64,000 nt of DNA, from assembly GCF_900101525.1 (NCBI RefSeq), contig NZ_FMZD01000004.1, positions 79,102 through 143,101 of the forward strand, in the 5' to 3' direction. The notes beneath the pieces are model-generated. The model was given only the letters and a program-made list of their open reading frames with translations. It was not told where the DNA came from and did no database searches. The position numbers and the translations under genes were made by a program. Positions 27,515-35,596 of this stretch are shown here, piece after piece (position 1 is the first letter of the stretch; each line of letters starts with the position of its first letter). The stretch comes from Marinilactibacillus psychrotolerans (GTDB lineage Bacteria > Bacillota > Bacilli > Lactobacillales > Carnobacteriaceae_A).

Positions 27515-27577
27515 GTTCTTCAATCCTCTCAGATAATATGATGAGATGAAAGTTCGATCCAATCTATCAAAGCATAG

Positions 27578-27669
27578 AAAAAAGCCGAGACTCCTGGATG
27601 AAGCATTTCATCACAGAAGTCATCAGCTTTTCAGCAGTTTAGGCTACGCCTTGGGAGACATTCATTCCC
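27578..27669 (-). ncRNA. Candidate fluoride riboswitch (crcB motif) with overlapping terminator
   Basis: Read on the minus strand from 27669: a short hairpin GGGA...TCCC with an AUG-containing loop, an extra AGGC-GTA-GCCT hairpin, then AAACTGC-TGAAAA-GCTGATGACTTCT. This last part matches the fluoride aptamer core as I recall it (AAACxGC...GCUGAUG). The loop can pair with GACTTC to make the needed pseudoknot with one bulge. The 3' part is shared with a 44-base terminator stem (27584-27627) followed by T6, which ligand binding would block. Uncertain points are the extra hairpin and the bulged pseudoknot. Confidence 0.62.
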
Positions 27670-27681
27670 ATATGAGACACT

Positions 27682-27687
27682 AGTATA
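27682..27687 (-). promoter_or_regulatory. -10 element of the antiporter leader
   Basis: TATACT on the minus strand, about 13 bases before the riboswitch begins. The -35 region is poor (TAGAAA, 17 bases upstream), so this is only a likely promoter. Confidence 0.45.
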
Positions 27688-27880
27688 GCATATAATGGGC
27701 GTCTTTTCTACATAGGATCATTTAATTCAAAAGAAAAAACTTAGTTCAAGTTTAATAAAAACTTGCTAGCTTTATTTTAAGGGAAGTAGTATTCTTTTCC
27801 TTAGAAGCGAGAGACAAAAAGTTGTGAGGAAGAGGATTTAATATCTGACTTCCATCAAAATGAAGAACAGGGAGAATAAC

Positions 27881-28111
27881 TTGAAAAAATAGTTTAAATA
27901 CTCAGGGGTAGCATTTATCGTGATAACAGTGTTCACGGTGTTGAACTTACCTAACATGATCTATCCAATAATTGATGATGGAGGAATGGATACAACACAA
28001 TACAACCTTGAAGTGACGATAAATGTCATAAGATACATAACACTTGCTGTCTTTTCTTTTGTACTAGGCGTCAAGGTCTTATTTCCTATTAAAGAAGTTA
28101 AAGAAGGTTAA
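27881..28111 (+). pseudogene. Two-TM small membrane protein with a stop at codon 4
   Basis: A TTG start after GGGAG (27870-27874) opens a 77-codon frame whose fourth codon is TAG; beyond it the frame stays open and encodes two hydrophobic helices separated by a DDGGMDTTQYN loop and a basic/acidic tail. An internal GTG at 27920 could restart a 63-residue product but its ribosome site (AGGGG) is 11 bases away. Either a recent nonsense mutation or an internal start explains it. Product unknown. Confidence 0.5.
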
Positions 28112-28561
28112 GTTTAAAAAAGAGAAGACCATTTATCAGTAGTTTCATATCCGTATTTTATTTTGTCTAGGTCTATGAAAGAAAATCAGGTTGAAGAAAG
28201 TATATAAAGCCTGATTTACTCTTAAAGAAGATTTTAAATGGTAAACCACATAAGTTAGAACATTTCAAATTATGATGGTTTTCGGAAATAATTAGGTTCT
28301 GCGTAGGCTAAAAAACTTCGAGGAAAGGAAAAAACAGAGCCGAAACAAATGTGACAAAAACACAAAAACGCTGTCACATTTATCGTGTGTAAAAAATAAA
28401 TTTGTTGATACTATAAGGTTTCTACAGGGGGCAACGGAACGTTGCTCCCTCTTTATTTAGGATTCAACTATAATTAAATCAGCAGAATTAAGAAGATAAA
28501 AAGAAAGAAATGATAACTTTAAAAGAAGTTCTTTATTTCTTTCTTTACAGTGGAGTAAACT
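28112..28561 (+). promoter_or_regulatory. Leader region of the split FtsX transporter operon
   Basis: 450 bases without a gene. Noted: hairpin AAATCAGG/CCTGATTT (28183-28217); a TTTTCGGAAA motif (about 28278); an inverted repeat ATGTGACA...TGTCACAT with a 15-base spacer (about 28351-28381), a likely regulator site; and a terminator-like hairpin (28427-28449, loop GAA, then a TCTTTATTTA tract) before the first gene, which could attenuate the operon. Confidence 0.45.
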
Positions 28562-29002
28562 ATGAAAAATTCATTATATAGATTCAGCGATAGGTTAGAA
28601 ATTTTTTTTATTTATTTGTTTTGTTTTGTAGTGAATGCATTACTGATTTATGCAGAAAGAACCTATCAAGGTAGCGACAGTTTAATTGGTAGTTATATTA
28701 ATAGTATTGTCGAATATAGACTCATTATTACTATTATGCTCACTTTTCTAGTCATAATATTTTGTTACCAGTTTATTACTAGAAAGAAAACAGAAATCCG
28801 TATTCGATTCCTTGTGGGGGAGACTTCTTGGGAGATTAGGTATAGATACTTTATACAAAGTATGATCATAATGGCACTGAGCTATTTTGTTTCGCTTTTG
28901 CTAAATATTTATCTAAGCATAAGCTTAATGGTTAATCTGTATTTGATTTTCATTTTTATAAACTATATTTTAGTAAGCACAGTTGGGGTGAAAGTAAAGT
29001 GA
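28562..29002 (+). CDS. Four-TM half permease of FtsX/MacB type, lacking the extracellular domain
   Basis: A 146-residue membrane protein with four predicted helices. Between helices 2 and 3 is TRKKTEIRIRFLVGETSWEI, which resembles the cytoplasmic EIxILxxxGxS loop of FtsX/MacB permeases, but there is no extracellular domain between helices 1 and 2. ATG with GTGGAG upstream. It shares GTGA with the next permease gene and an ATPase follows, so it is probably the short partner in a heteromeric ABC complex. Function unknown; immunity or antimicrobial-peptide resistance is possible. Confidence 0.6.
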   Translation: MKNSLYRFSDRLEIFFIYLFCFVVNALLIYAERTYQGSDSLIGSYINSIVEYRLIITIMLTFLVIIFCYQFITRKKTEIRIRFLVGETSWEIRYRYFIQSMIIMALSYFVSLLLNIYLSISLMVNLYLIFIFINYILVSTVGVKVK

Positions 29003-30213
29003 AAGATTTAATATTCTTTATAAAACGAATTTTTTTAAAAAGATGGATTCTTGTATTAGGCATGCTGCTTATCATATTTTTAGCTAATTATCTGACTTTT
29101 ACAGCCTCAAGATCTCTAATTTCTACCTATCAAGGGAATCAAGAAAATAAGATTTTAGATCAAGATGGACTCTTTATTTCTAACCTGGATCCAGATGTTG
29201 AACAAAATTTTGATGCGATTACAATTGAAGAGACGCAAAAAGTTTATGACTACTTAGAAAGTCACTACGAGTATGCTATAGACACTTATGGATTTGTTGC
29301 GGATATCCCTAATACAGAAGACATGGAAGTTTCAGTTAGGTATATAAATGAGCAAGCCTATGATTTAAGAGACATAAAATTATCAGAGGGCAAACAGATA
29401 ACATTCCAAGATCTTAACACTGTAAAGCCTGTACTAATAGGTGCTGGGCTAGCTAAAGAGTATCCGGTTGGATCTGTTATAGAAATGATTGATCCCGTGA
29501 CGCATCAACCCACTAAATTAAAAGTGAATGGTATTTTAGAAAAAAATGCCTCTCGTTCTAATATCTATGCACTTAACTCAAAAAATTACTTAAATTATTC
29601 TATCTACTCTCCAATCGATGAAGAGTTCATTAAGCAATCTAGTCTTGACTTACATGTAAATGCGCTAAACGATTTAATACTACTTAATTCTTCTGAAAAA
29701 GAAGTTAATCATCTTAAGGATTTGATACAAAGCACAACAGGTCTAACGTTTAATTTTTTTAGTCAGAAAGAAAATGATAAGTTTTTCAAAGATTATTATA
29801 TGAATGGGTTACAAATAATCAGTATGTTGACATTGATTTGTTTCATAATTGCTACTGGTCTAGCAATTTGGAACACACTGATCAGTATTAGATTAATGAT
29901 AAAGGACTTTACAGTTCATCTGCTGGTTGGCTTAAGTTACCCCCGATTGCGAAGTATACTTTATCAATATTTTGGAATAGTATTCTTTATAAGTTTTTCA
30001 CTCCTCACTATATTCGTTTCCGTTAATAGATATAGTGCGTGGTACAGAAAAGATGCCATATTTGCAACTCTAGGTATATTAAAATTAATTGGAATGGACT
30101 GGATGGCATTAATCATTGTTCTATTAATAGATATGATTATGGGGATTTTTATTGTTGAATTTATGATGAGAAAAATTAAGAAGATTCCTATATCTCTGGG
30201 GGTTCTAACATGA
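28999..30213 (+). CDS. FtsX/MacB-like ABC permease (long partner)
   Basis: A 404-residue permease: one N-terminal helix (about 12-36), an extracytoplasmic domain of about 230 residues, and three C-terminal helices (about 270-300, 320-350, 365-385). The loop after the second helix (DFTVHLLVGLSYPRLRSIL) is the FtsX-type coupling region. GTG start overlapping the previous gene by 4 bases and ATGA overlap with the ATPase gene. Such transporters move peptides or lipids by a mechanotransmission cycle and often give resistance to bacteriocins. Substrate unknown. Confidence 0.72.
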   Translation: MKDLIFFIKRIFLKRWILVLGMLLIIFLANYLTFTASRSLISTYQGNQENKILDQDGLFISNLDPDVEQNFDAITIEETQKVYDYLESHYEYAIDTYGFVADIPNTEDMEVSVRYINEQAYDLRDIKLSEGKQITFQDLNTVKPVLIGAGLAKEYPVGSVIEMIDPVTHQPTKLKVNGILEKNASRSNIYALNSKNYLNYSIYSPIDEEFIKQSSLDLHVNALNDLILLNSSEKEVNHLKDLIQSTTGLTFNFFSQKENDKFFKDYYMNGLQIISMLTLICFIIATGLAIWNTLISIRLMIKDFTVHLLVGLSYPRLRSILYQYFGIVFFISFSLLTIFVSVNRYSAWYRKDAIFATLGILKLIGMDWMALIIVLLIDMIMGIFIVEFMMRKIKKIPISLGVLT

Positions 30214-30872
30214 AAGAACTAATTCAATTGAATATTAGACATAAATTATTTAATAAAGGTACGCTTTCGATTTTAAATAATTTTCAATTAAGTGTATTAT
30301 CTGGTGATAAAATAGCAGTTATGGGGGAATCGGGAGTAGGAAAAACCTCATTACTAAACATCCTAGGCTTAATCGATTCGGATTATGAAGGAGAGTACAC
30401 CTTATTTCAAGATGAAGCGAAATCACTCACTTCCAAACAACGAGCCGTTATAAGAAATAAAAATATTGGATTTGTTTTACAAGAAAATTCATTGATTGAT
30501 TCTCTAAGTATTGAAGAGAATATTAAACTCCCTCTTTTATATACAAATGAACCTAACAAAAAAGAAATAGAGGAACACTTTCAATTGATTACACACAAAA
30601 TGGATATCGAACCTTTATTAGCCAAAAAACCTTTGGAGTGTTCAGGCGGCCAGCGTTCTAGAGCAGCTATCGCTAGGGCTATTCTAATGAAGCCCGACAT
30701 TATCTTAGCGGATGAACCAACAGCTTCTCTGGATGAAAAAAATAAATTGCGTGTTTTAGAATTGTTAGATGACATTAATGAAAATTATGGAAGTACGATC
30801 ATTACTGTAACACACGATCGATCAGTAGCAGATCATCACGACAGAATAATAGAAATGGAGCGAGAAGACTAA
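30210..30872 (+). CDS. ABC transporter ATP-binding protein (MacB/LolD-type)
   Basis: A 220-residue ATPase: Walker A GESGVGKTS, Q-loop LQENSLIDSL, signature CSGGQRSRAAIARAI, Walker B IILADEPTASLD and the H-loop THDRS. Size and DEPTASLD fit the MacB/LolD/FtsE group that pairs with FtsX-like permeases. ATG overlaps the long permease stop, and a one-base overlap leads into a 51-residue membrane protein. The signature begins CSGG instead of LSGG, a mild change. Confidence 0.85.
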   Translation: MKELIQLNIRHKLFNKGTLSILNNFQLSVLSGDKIAVMGESGVGKTSLLNILGLIDSDYEGEYTLFQDEAKSLTSKQRAVIRNKNIGFVLQENSLIDSLSIEENIKLPLLYTNEPNKKEIEEHFQLITHKMDIEPLLAKKPLECSGGQRSRAAIARAILMKPDIILADEPTASLDEKNKLRVLELLDDINENYGSTIITVTHDRSVADHHDRIIEMERED

Positions 30873-31027
30873 TGGGGTTTATTTTAATGATTTTATCAGC
30901 AATAATAGGCATTTTTTTAGTTATAGTAGGGTTTGCAAGAGCAAAACAAAATACCTTATATAAAGTTTTATTAATCATTGGAATACTTTTAATTCTATTC
31001 TCTATTTACTTAGCATTACCGAAGTAG
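30872..31027 (+). CDS. 51-residue two-TM membrane protein of the ABC operon
   Basis: A short frame begins with ATG in a TAATG overlap with the ATPase stop. The product has two hydrophobic helices (about residues 2-21 and 31-48) joined by a basic AKQNTLYK turn and ending LALPK. It looks like an accessory or immunity-type miniprotein for the upstream transporter. No homologue is recognised; the start has the GGAG within GAAATGGAGCGAG upstream. Confidence 0.6.
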   Translation: MGFILMILSAIIGIFLVIVGFARAKQNTLYKVLLIIGILLILFSIYLALPK

Positions 31028-31467
31028 AACAGAGTAGATCTGATAAAGATGACTTGAAAGTTAATGAGGTAGAGAAAGTTACTGATCAAAATAATGTATT
31101 TAAGCTCAAATACTAGTGGTTATAGTCAAAAGATTATCATACTGTAAACCATTGGCGTGGAGATATATCCTACTTCTATAACTTAGAGACATAAACTATT
31201 ACACGCCTCTTGGGGAATAGTTATCTGCAAGGGCAAGTTTGTTGGTAAACTAGTTGAATTTCTCCTATTTTTTGGAGATAGAGCAGGCGTTATATTATGC
31301 AACCATTTTATCGAATAGGGTTGATCTCCAGATGCTTATTTTAGAGTAAGGTTTTATTAAGTGGGAACAAACTTTATCTGCAGCAATAATAAAATAACCA
31401 TTACAATAGAAATTTTGCGCTGCTATATTTTAAATATATAAGATTTATATAGAATTAGGGAGAGGTC
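31028..31467 (+). other. Intergenic region with a short coding remnant
   Basis: Bases 31024-31116 read as a 30-residue acidic/basic peptide (VEQSRSDKDDLK...) without a start, possibly the tail of a lost gene. The rest shows no frame. Bases about 31433-31463 (GATTTATATAGAAT-AGG) resemble the stretch before the second miniprotein copy at 32355. Confidence 0.4.
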
Positions 31468-31671
31468 ATGATTAATAAGTATAGAAACTTTGCAAAAGAA
31501 CATCCGTATGCCCATGTCATATTAATAGCTTTGTTTGCTAGTATAATAGGGATTTCAATAGAATATATAGTAAATAAAGATTTCATCGGCGGAGGGTTAT
31601 ATACTGTTTTAACCCTTGTATTAATTCAATTTATAATAATTAAGAGAAGAAAAATAAAAGATGAGGATTAA
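31468..31671 (+). CDS. Two-TM miniprotein, copy 1
   Basis: 67 residues, MINKYRNFAKEHPYAHVI start, two hydrophobic helices (about 17-35 and 42-58) and a basic KRRKIKDED tail. It is a paralogue of the gene at 32355; the upstream DNA is also alike, so a unit of gene plus leader was duplicated. ATG after GGGAGAGG. No known family recognised; small-membrane-protein immunity to a bacteriocin is possible. Confidence 0.6.
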   Translation: MINKYRNFAKEHPYAHVILIALFASIIGISIEYIVNKDFIGGGLYTVLTLVLIQFIIIKRRKIKDED

Positions 31672-31914
31672 TTATTAAATTTTTATTTATTGAATTGATA
31701 AAGTGGATTTTAAATAGCTCCTTCACGTTTGTTGTGGGGGAGCTGTTTGGGGTTAATTGTAAAGATTAAATCATTTTTTAACACATTAATTCTAACAATC
31801 AGTTGAGGAAAGCGTAGAAATAGCTTTTGAAGGATGAAAAACTCTAACCAAATAAAAAAATTTATTATAAAAGCCTTAAAAAACATTTTCAAATCATTAT
31901 AGGAGGAATAGAAG

Positions 31915-32091
31915 TTGGGTTAATTTTCAAAAAGTCTTTTATTCATATCATCGCTAATTATCTTAGGATTAGGAGTTTTTCTTCTAAAACATAAGAATCC
32001 ACAAAAAAATATAGAGATTTATTTGAAACTAGTTTCTGTGTTTTGTATTTCTTTGGGCATAGTGGGCATATTGTTTATTGTGTTTTTATAA
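31915..32091 (+). pseudogene. Two-TM small membrane protein with a stop at codon 3
   Basis: AGGAGG (31901-31906) is followed by TTG GGT TAA and then an open frame of 55 codons (FSKSLLFISSLIILGLG..., later LVSVFCISLGIVGILF) with two hydrophobic helices. As in the gene at 27881, the stop lies right after a well-placed start. Probably a nonsense-inactivated gene; recoding is not supported by any visible signal. Confidence 0.45.
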
Positions 32092-32354
32092 CGCTCCTAA
32101 AGCAACAAAAATTTGAAAAAATATCAATTTAAATAACTTCCAAATAATTTATTATCTATGAAGACCACACTGAATAAAGAAAACTTAAAATTCTTTTTAA
32201 ATCATGTTTTTCGTTATAATAGCTTATGTAAGTGAACGGAATTTTTAAAAAACGAGTTGAGAATGTATGTTAAAGATTTACATTAGGATGACTTGTGTAT
32301 TTGCGTTGTTCGATTTTAAAAACTATATGATTTATATAGAATAAGGATGAGAAT

Positions 32355-32561
32355 ATGATTAATAAGTATAGAAAGTTTATAGAAGAACACCCGTATGCTC
32401 ATATCATATTAGTAATGTTACTGACTAGTTTTATTGGTGTTTCAATAGAATATATAGTAAATAGAGATTTCATAGGATCAGGGATATATACCGCTATAGG
32501 ACTTACTTTAATTGAATTTTTAAGGGTTAAAAGAAGAAAAAGGAAAAATGAGAATGCATGA
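32355..32561 (+). CDS. Two-TM miniprotein, copy 2
   Basis: 68 residues, clearly homologous to the protein at 31468 along its length (MINKYRKFIEEHPYAHII, SIEYIVNRDFIG). Two hydrophobic helices and a basic KRRKRKNENA tail. ATG after an AAGGATGAG stretch. Both copies are intact, which suggests selection or recent duplication. Function unknown. Confidence 0.6.
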   Translation: MINKYRKFIEEHPYAHIILVMLLTSFIGVSIEYIVNRDFIGSGIYTAIGLTLIEFLRVKRRKRKNENA

Positions 32562-32745
32562 TTGGATTAATGATCACAGGATGGATAAAATCAAAGGATA
32601 AGTAATAACGTTTGCTTTTTCAAGCAGATTACAGGATGTGCACTTGATTAGCTACATATAAACATAATTTTATAAGAAAAACTGAAGTAGATGTATAGAT
32701 CTTTATAAATTAGATTATTATGGTAATTTACATGGATGGATTAGC

Positions 32746-32775
32746 TTGTATTCAATATTTTAACTATGGTATACT
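32746..32775 (+). promoter_or_regulatory. Promoter of the RimJ/L-like GNAT gene
   Basis: -35 TTGTAT (32746-32751) and -10 TATACT (32770-32775) with an 18-base spacer, 28 bases before the ATG. Confidence 0.6.
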
Positions 32776-32803
32776 TTTGAATATTTTTATGAGGAGAGCG
32801 ACT

Positions 32804-33355
32804 ATGACAAAGTATATGGGAATAAATATTGAGGGAAATTTAAATTTAATCGTTCCAGAGTTTAGTATGGCAGAGGAACTTTTTCGTTTAGTCGATTCTG
32901 ACAGAGACCACTTAAGAACGTTCTTGAGTTTTGTTGACGATTCTGTAGATGTAACCAGTCAAATGAATTATTTTAAAATGAAGATGGCCGGTGCAGCAAA
33001 TGGAACGGATAAAATATTTTTAATCGCTTCTGACGATAAAATAATTGGAAGCATTGATTTGCATCACATCGATTCGAATAATGGAAAAGGTGAAATTGGA
33101 TACTGGATTCATTCAAGTTACGCTGGTAAAAATATCATTTCTAAAGCAGTCAAAACATTATGCGCGTATTCTTTTGAAGTACTTAAGTTGAATAAATTAA
33201 CGATTTTTGCAGATGTCGAAAATATTCCTAGTAACAAAGTGGCTTTAAAAACAGGATTCCAGCTAGTTGGAACAAAACGACAAGATATTATAATGTATGA
33301 TCAATACAGAGACATGAATGAATACTATCTTTTGAAATCAGACTTCTTACAATAA
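32804..33355 (+). CDS. GNAT N-acetyltransferase, RimJ/RimL type
   Basis: A 183-residue acetyltransferase like the ribosomal-protein serine/alanine acetyltransferases. Landmarks: IGSIDLHHIDSNNGKGEIGYWI, then YAGKNIISKAVKTLCAYSFE (acetyl-CoA loop, with a less usual GKNI in place of GxG), NKLTIFADVENIPSNKVALKTGF and a C-terminal YYLLKSDF. ATG at 32804 follows GAGGAGAG; a longer frame to the left lacks a ribosome site. Target protein unknown. Confidence 0.8.
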   Translation: MTKYMGINIEGNLNLIVPEFSMAEELFRLVDSDRDHLRTFLSFVDDSVDVTSQMNYFKMKMAGAANGTDKIFLIASDDKIIGSIDLHHIDSNNGKGEIGYWIHSSYAGKNIISKAVKTLCAYSFEVLKLNKLTIFADVENIPSNKVALKTGFQLVGTKRQDIIMYDQYRDMNEYYLLKSDFLQ

Positions 33356-33409
33356 AAGTCAGGTTTCGTTATTAGATTCATAAGTCACTCTATTTAATAA
33401 AACGATAAA

Positions 33410-33452
33410 AACGGAAGCTTGTGTCTTATGATTAGATTACAAGCTTCGTTTT
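33410..33452 (+). terminator. Terminator after the RimJ/L-like GNAT
   Basis: GAAGCTTGT pairs with ACAAGCTTC, flanked by AAACG and CGTTTT. Confidence 0.75.
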
Positions 33453-33609
33453 ATATTCTGTTTTACCCAATTAAAAGTAAACGTTACTTTCCAGATTTGG
33501 GTTGATTAATATCTGCTGAACACAAAAGAATAGTCTCTTTAAAATACAAGTAGTGTAAGAGAATTCAGATAAAACTAAATAGCAATAATCGTAATTCATA
33601 GGAGGAAAT

Positions 33610-33978
33610 ATGGCTAGAGAAAGAAAAAAATTTTTATTAGAAAACTTTTTAGTTTACTTAGGATGTATTTTTGTTGGTGCAATCTGTAATACTTTTTTAG
33701 ACTTTAACGATAAGTTCGATAATAATATTCTATTTTTGATCTTACCTATATCTGGTGTACTACTATCATTAACAATAAATTTTCTCCTTCGAAAAAACGA
33801 GACGTATGTTCAAAAGAAAAATAACAAACGATTAGTGATGCTTTTATTGATTCTGATTATAGTATTACGCTTGTTTCCGACTCTCTATCCAAAATCAATG
33901 GTTGAACTCGTAATTTTTTTAACTGTTATATTTATATTGGTCATACTACAAGATCTTATCCCTAGAAAGAACTCATGA
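33610..33978 (+). CDS. Hypothetical four-TM membrane protein
   Basis: 122 residues with a basic start (MARERKKF), four predicted helices (about 13-30, 39-60, 74-92, 97-115) and a charged KNE/QKKNNKR turn in the middle. ATG after AGGAGGAA. It stands alone and ends at a strong hairpin. No family recognised. Confidence 0.6.
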   Translation: MARERKKFLLENFLVYLGCIFVGAICNTFLDFNDKFDNNILFLILPISGVLLSLTINFLLRKNETYVQKKNNKRLVMLLLILIIVLRLFPTLYPKSMVELVIFLTVIFILVILQDLIPRKNS

Positions 33979-33987
33979 TCAAACTAT

Positions 33988-34019
33988 AATGAGGTTGGTG
34001 ATTTTTCACCAACCTCATT
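33988..34019. terminator. Bidirectional terminator
   Basis: A 13-bp perfect stem AATGAGGTTGGTG/CACCAACCTCATT with loop ATTTTT between convergent genes. Confidence 0.8.
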
Positions 34020-34076
34020 ATTTATAGAACACAATAACTTTTCTAATCTGACTTTGCTGTTAATTATTAAAGATAG

Positions 34077-34439
34077 TCATTCCTTTTGAAGTTTACGCTT
34101 TTGCGACACAATTCTTGCGATTGAAAGAATTATTACTATCCATGTACCAATATCGTCGAATCCGATTCCGGATAATGACTCTCCACCAGATACAGTTAAA
34201 ATAATCATTAGAAATAACAAGTAGGACAATGAAAAAATTTGGCTATATACTATTTCAAGTCTATTATCAGTTTGGAGACGTTTAAAAAAGAGAGAAAAAA
34301 TAACCAAGCCTAAGATAACCCATATATATATTTCTCTGGGAATAAAGTTAAACATTGACAAATCAGGGAAATAATCGTAAACCATCAAAAAAGTTAGCGG
34401 TACATAAAATAATAAATCTATATAGTTAAAGTACTTCAT
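34077..34439 (-). CDS. Four-TM membrane protein, possible immunity partner
   Basis: 120 residues with four predicted helices and a basic tail (SQKRKLQKE). It starts about 20 bases after the stop of a secreted-protein gene on the same strand. I choose the ATG at 34439 (GAGG upstream) over a TTG 15 bases earlier, which is nearly adjacent to the secreted gene. The layout, secreted product then small membrane protein, is that of a bacteriocin and its immunity protein, but neither sequence is recognised. Confidence 0.6.
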   Translation of the reverse strand: MKYFNYIDLLFYVPLTFLMVYDYFPDLSMFNFIPREIYIWVILGLVIFSLFFKRLQTDNRLEIVYSQIFSLSYLLFLMIILTVSGGESLSGIGFDDIGTWIVIILSIARIVSQKRKLQKE

Positions 34440-34459
34440 TAGTAGCTGCCTCAAATCTT

Positions 34460-35092
34460 TTATTTCTTTTCAGTATATAGAGAATAGTAAGCAACATCAG
34501 TTGGATTATCAAAGTCTGAATCTGAATGTCTTACAATGGTAGCAAAGTATTGCCAATAGTTATGATTATAAGTATAAGATGCTCTAGAAATCCATTCAGA
34601 GGTATAAGTAGGTTTGAAATCCCAACCTGTCATTTTGTTAAAAAAATAATTAGCAACGATAGACTTTGTGAACTTTGTAGGTAAATGTGTTCCAATCCAA
34701 GCAACAAAAACATTTGCTATTTCTTTAATATTTTTATTAGTATTTATTCTTTCAACAGGACCACGGATAATTGATCCTGTGTAAGTTCCTGACTGGACAG
34801 GTCCAAAGGGTACTATACCTCTGTTACTATTGTCATTTGTTTCTAATTTCTTAGGAATGTTTGAATGAGTCACTTCACTTTGAATTCTTTGAAGATCTGC
34901 TTCATTTAATTTTATATTAGATTCAATAGTTAATCCATCGTAGTTATATTTATGGTCAAGTTCTTTTTCTAAAGAAGAGCTTTCTATATCGGGAGTATTA
35001 ACGCTGTTTTCTTTTGCAAAAGCTAATCTCCCTGGTATGGTGGCACTTAGTAAACATGTTGCTATTAAACTGCTAAGTAATATTTTTTTCAT
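34460..35092 (-). CDS. Secreted protein with propeptide-like region (bacteriocin-like candidate)
   Basis: A 210-residue precursor. A Sec signal peptide (MKKILLSS, hydrophobic core, cleavage near LAFA-KE, about residue 26) is followed by an acidic, Asn/Glu-rich stretch (about 27-88) and a C-terminal half rich in aromatic residues and Ser/Thr (from GIVPFGPVQSGTYTGS to YYSLYTEKK), with a WIGTHLP segment. ATG after AAAGGAGAAG on the minus strand. It forms a two-gene operon with the membrane protein at 34077. This is the only intact secreted/membrane pair among several decayed ones in the window. Activity is unproven. Confidence 0.6.
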   Translation of the reverse strand: MKKILLSSLIATCLLSATIPGRLAFAKENSVNTPDIESSSLEKELDHKYNYDGLTIESNIKLNEADLQRIQSEVTHSNIPKKLETNDNSNRGIVPFGPVQSGTYTGSIIRGPVERINTNKNIKEIANVFVAWIGTHLPTKFTKSIVANYFFNKMTGWDFKPTYTSEWISRASYTYNHNYWQYFATIVRHSDSDFDNPTDVAYYSLYTEKK

Positions 35093-35596
35093 AATAATCT
35101 TCTCCTTTATGAATTTATAATTAAAGATACGGAAATTTTAATCATTTACATAATCTAAACTATCAGAAATTTTAGATATTTATAACGGTGGTTTACAACC
35201 GTATTTTATTTTTTTAAATGTAAAAAAAACTATACGAGTGAATTATAATAAGCACGTCCTCAAAATCTCCTGAAGAATAGGTTATCAAAAAGGTGTTTTT
35301 ATTTTAAACGGAGTAAAATATGCATAGTTTTTCAAATGAATATTAGAAAGGACATTACACGAAATGTACTGAAAACACCTAAGCGAATAGTTTTATATTA
35401 TTTACTAGATAATAATTTTTATAATCTGAAAAACCCCTTACTGGTAGCCTTTCTTCATATATACGCATTTCAAGAGACGGATTCGCCTTGATATGCATTC
35501 TCAATTACATTAAAATAAAGGAGTATATGTAACGGGTAAATACGTTTGCATAGTTCTATTTATAATAAAAAATAACCTAGAAAAGGAAGGTACATA
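35093..35596. other. 500-base region between secreted-protein gene and suf operon
   Basis: No convincing gene. A GGTGTTTT...GAAAACACC pairing spans about 35291-35380. Close to sufC a TATAAT-like -10 (about 35560) could be the suf promoter, but no good -35 is seen. Confidence 0.4.

Noticed and set aside
31710..31892. 60-codon minus-strand frame near the miniproteins
   Set aside because: No ribosome site, low-complexity Phe/Leu-rich product, overlaps the leader of another frame.
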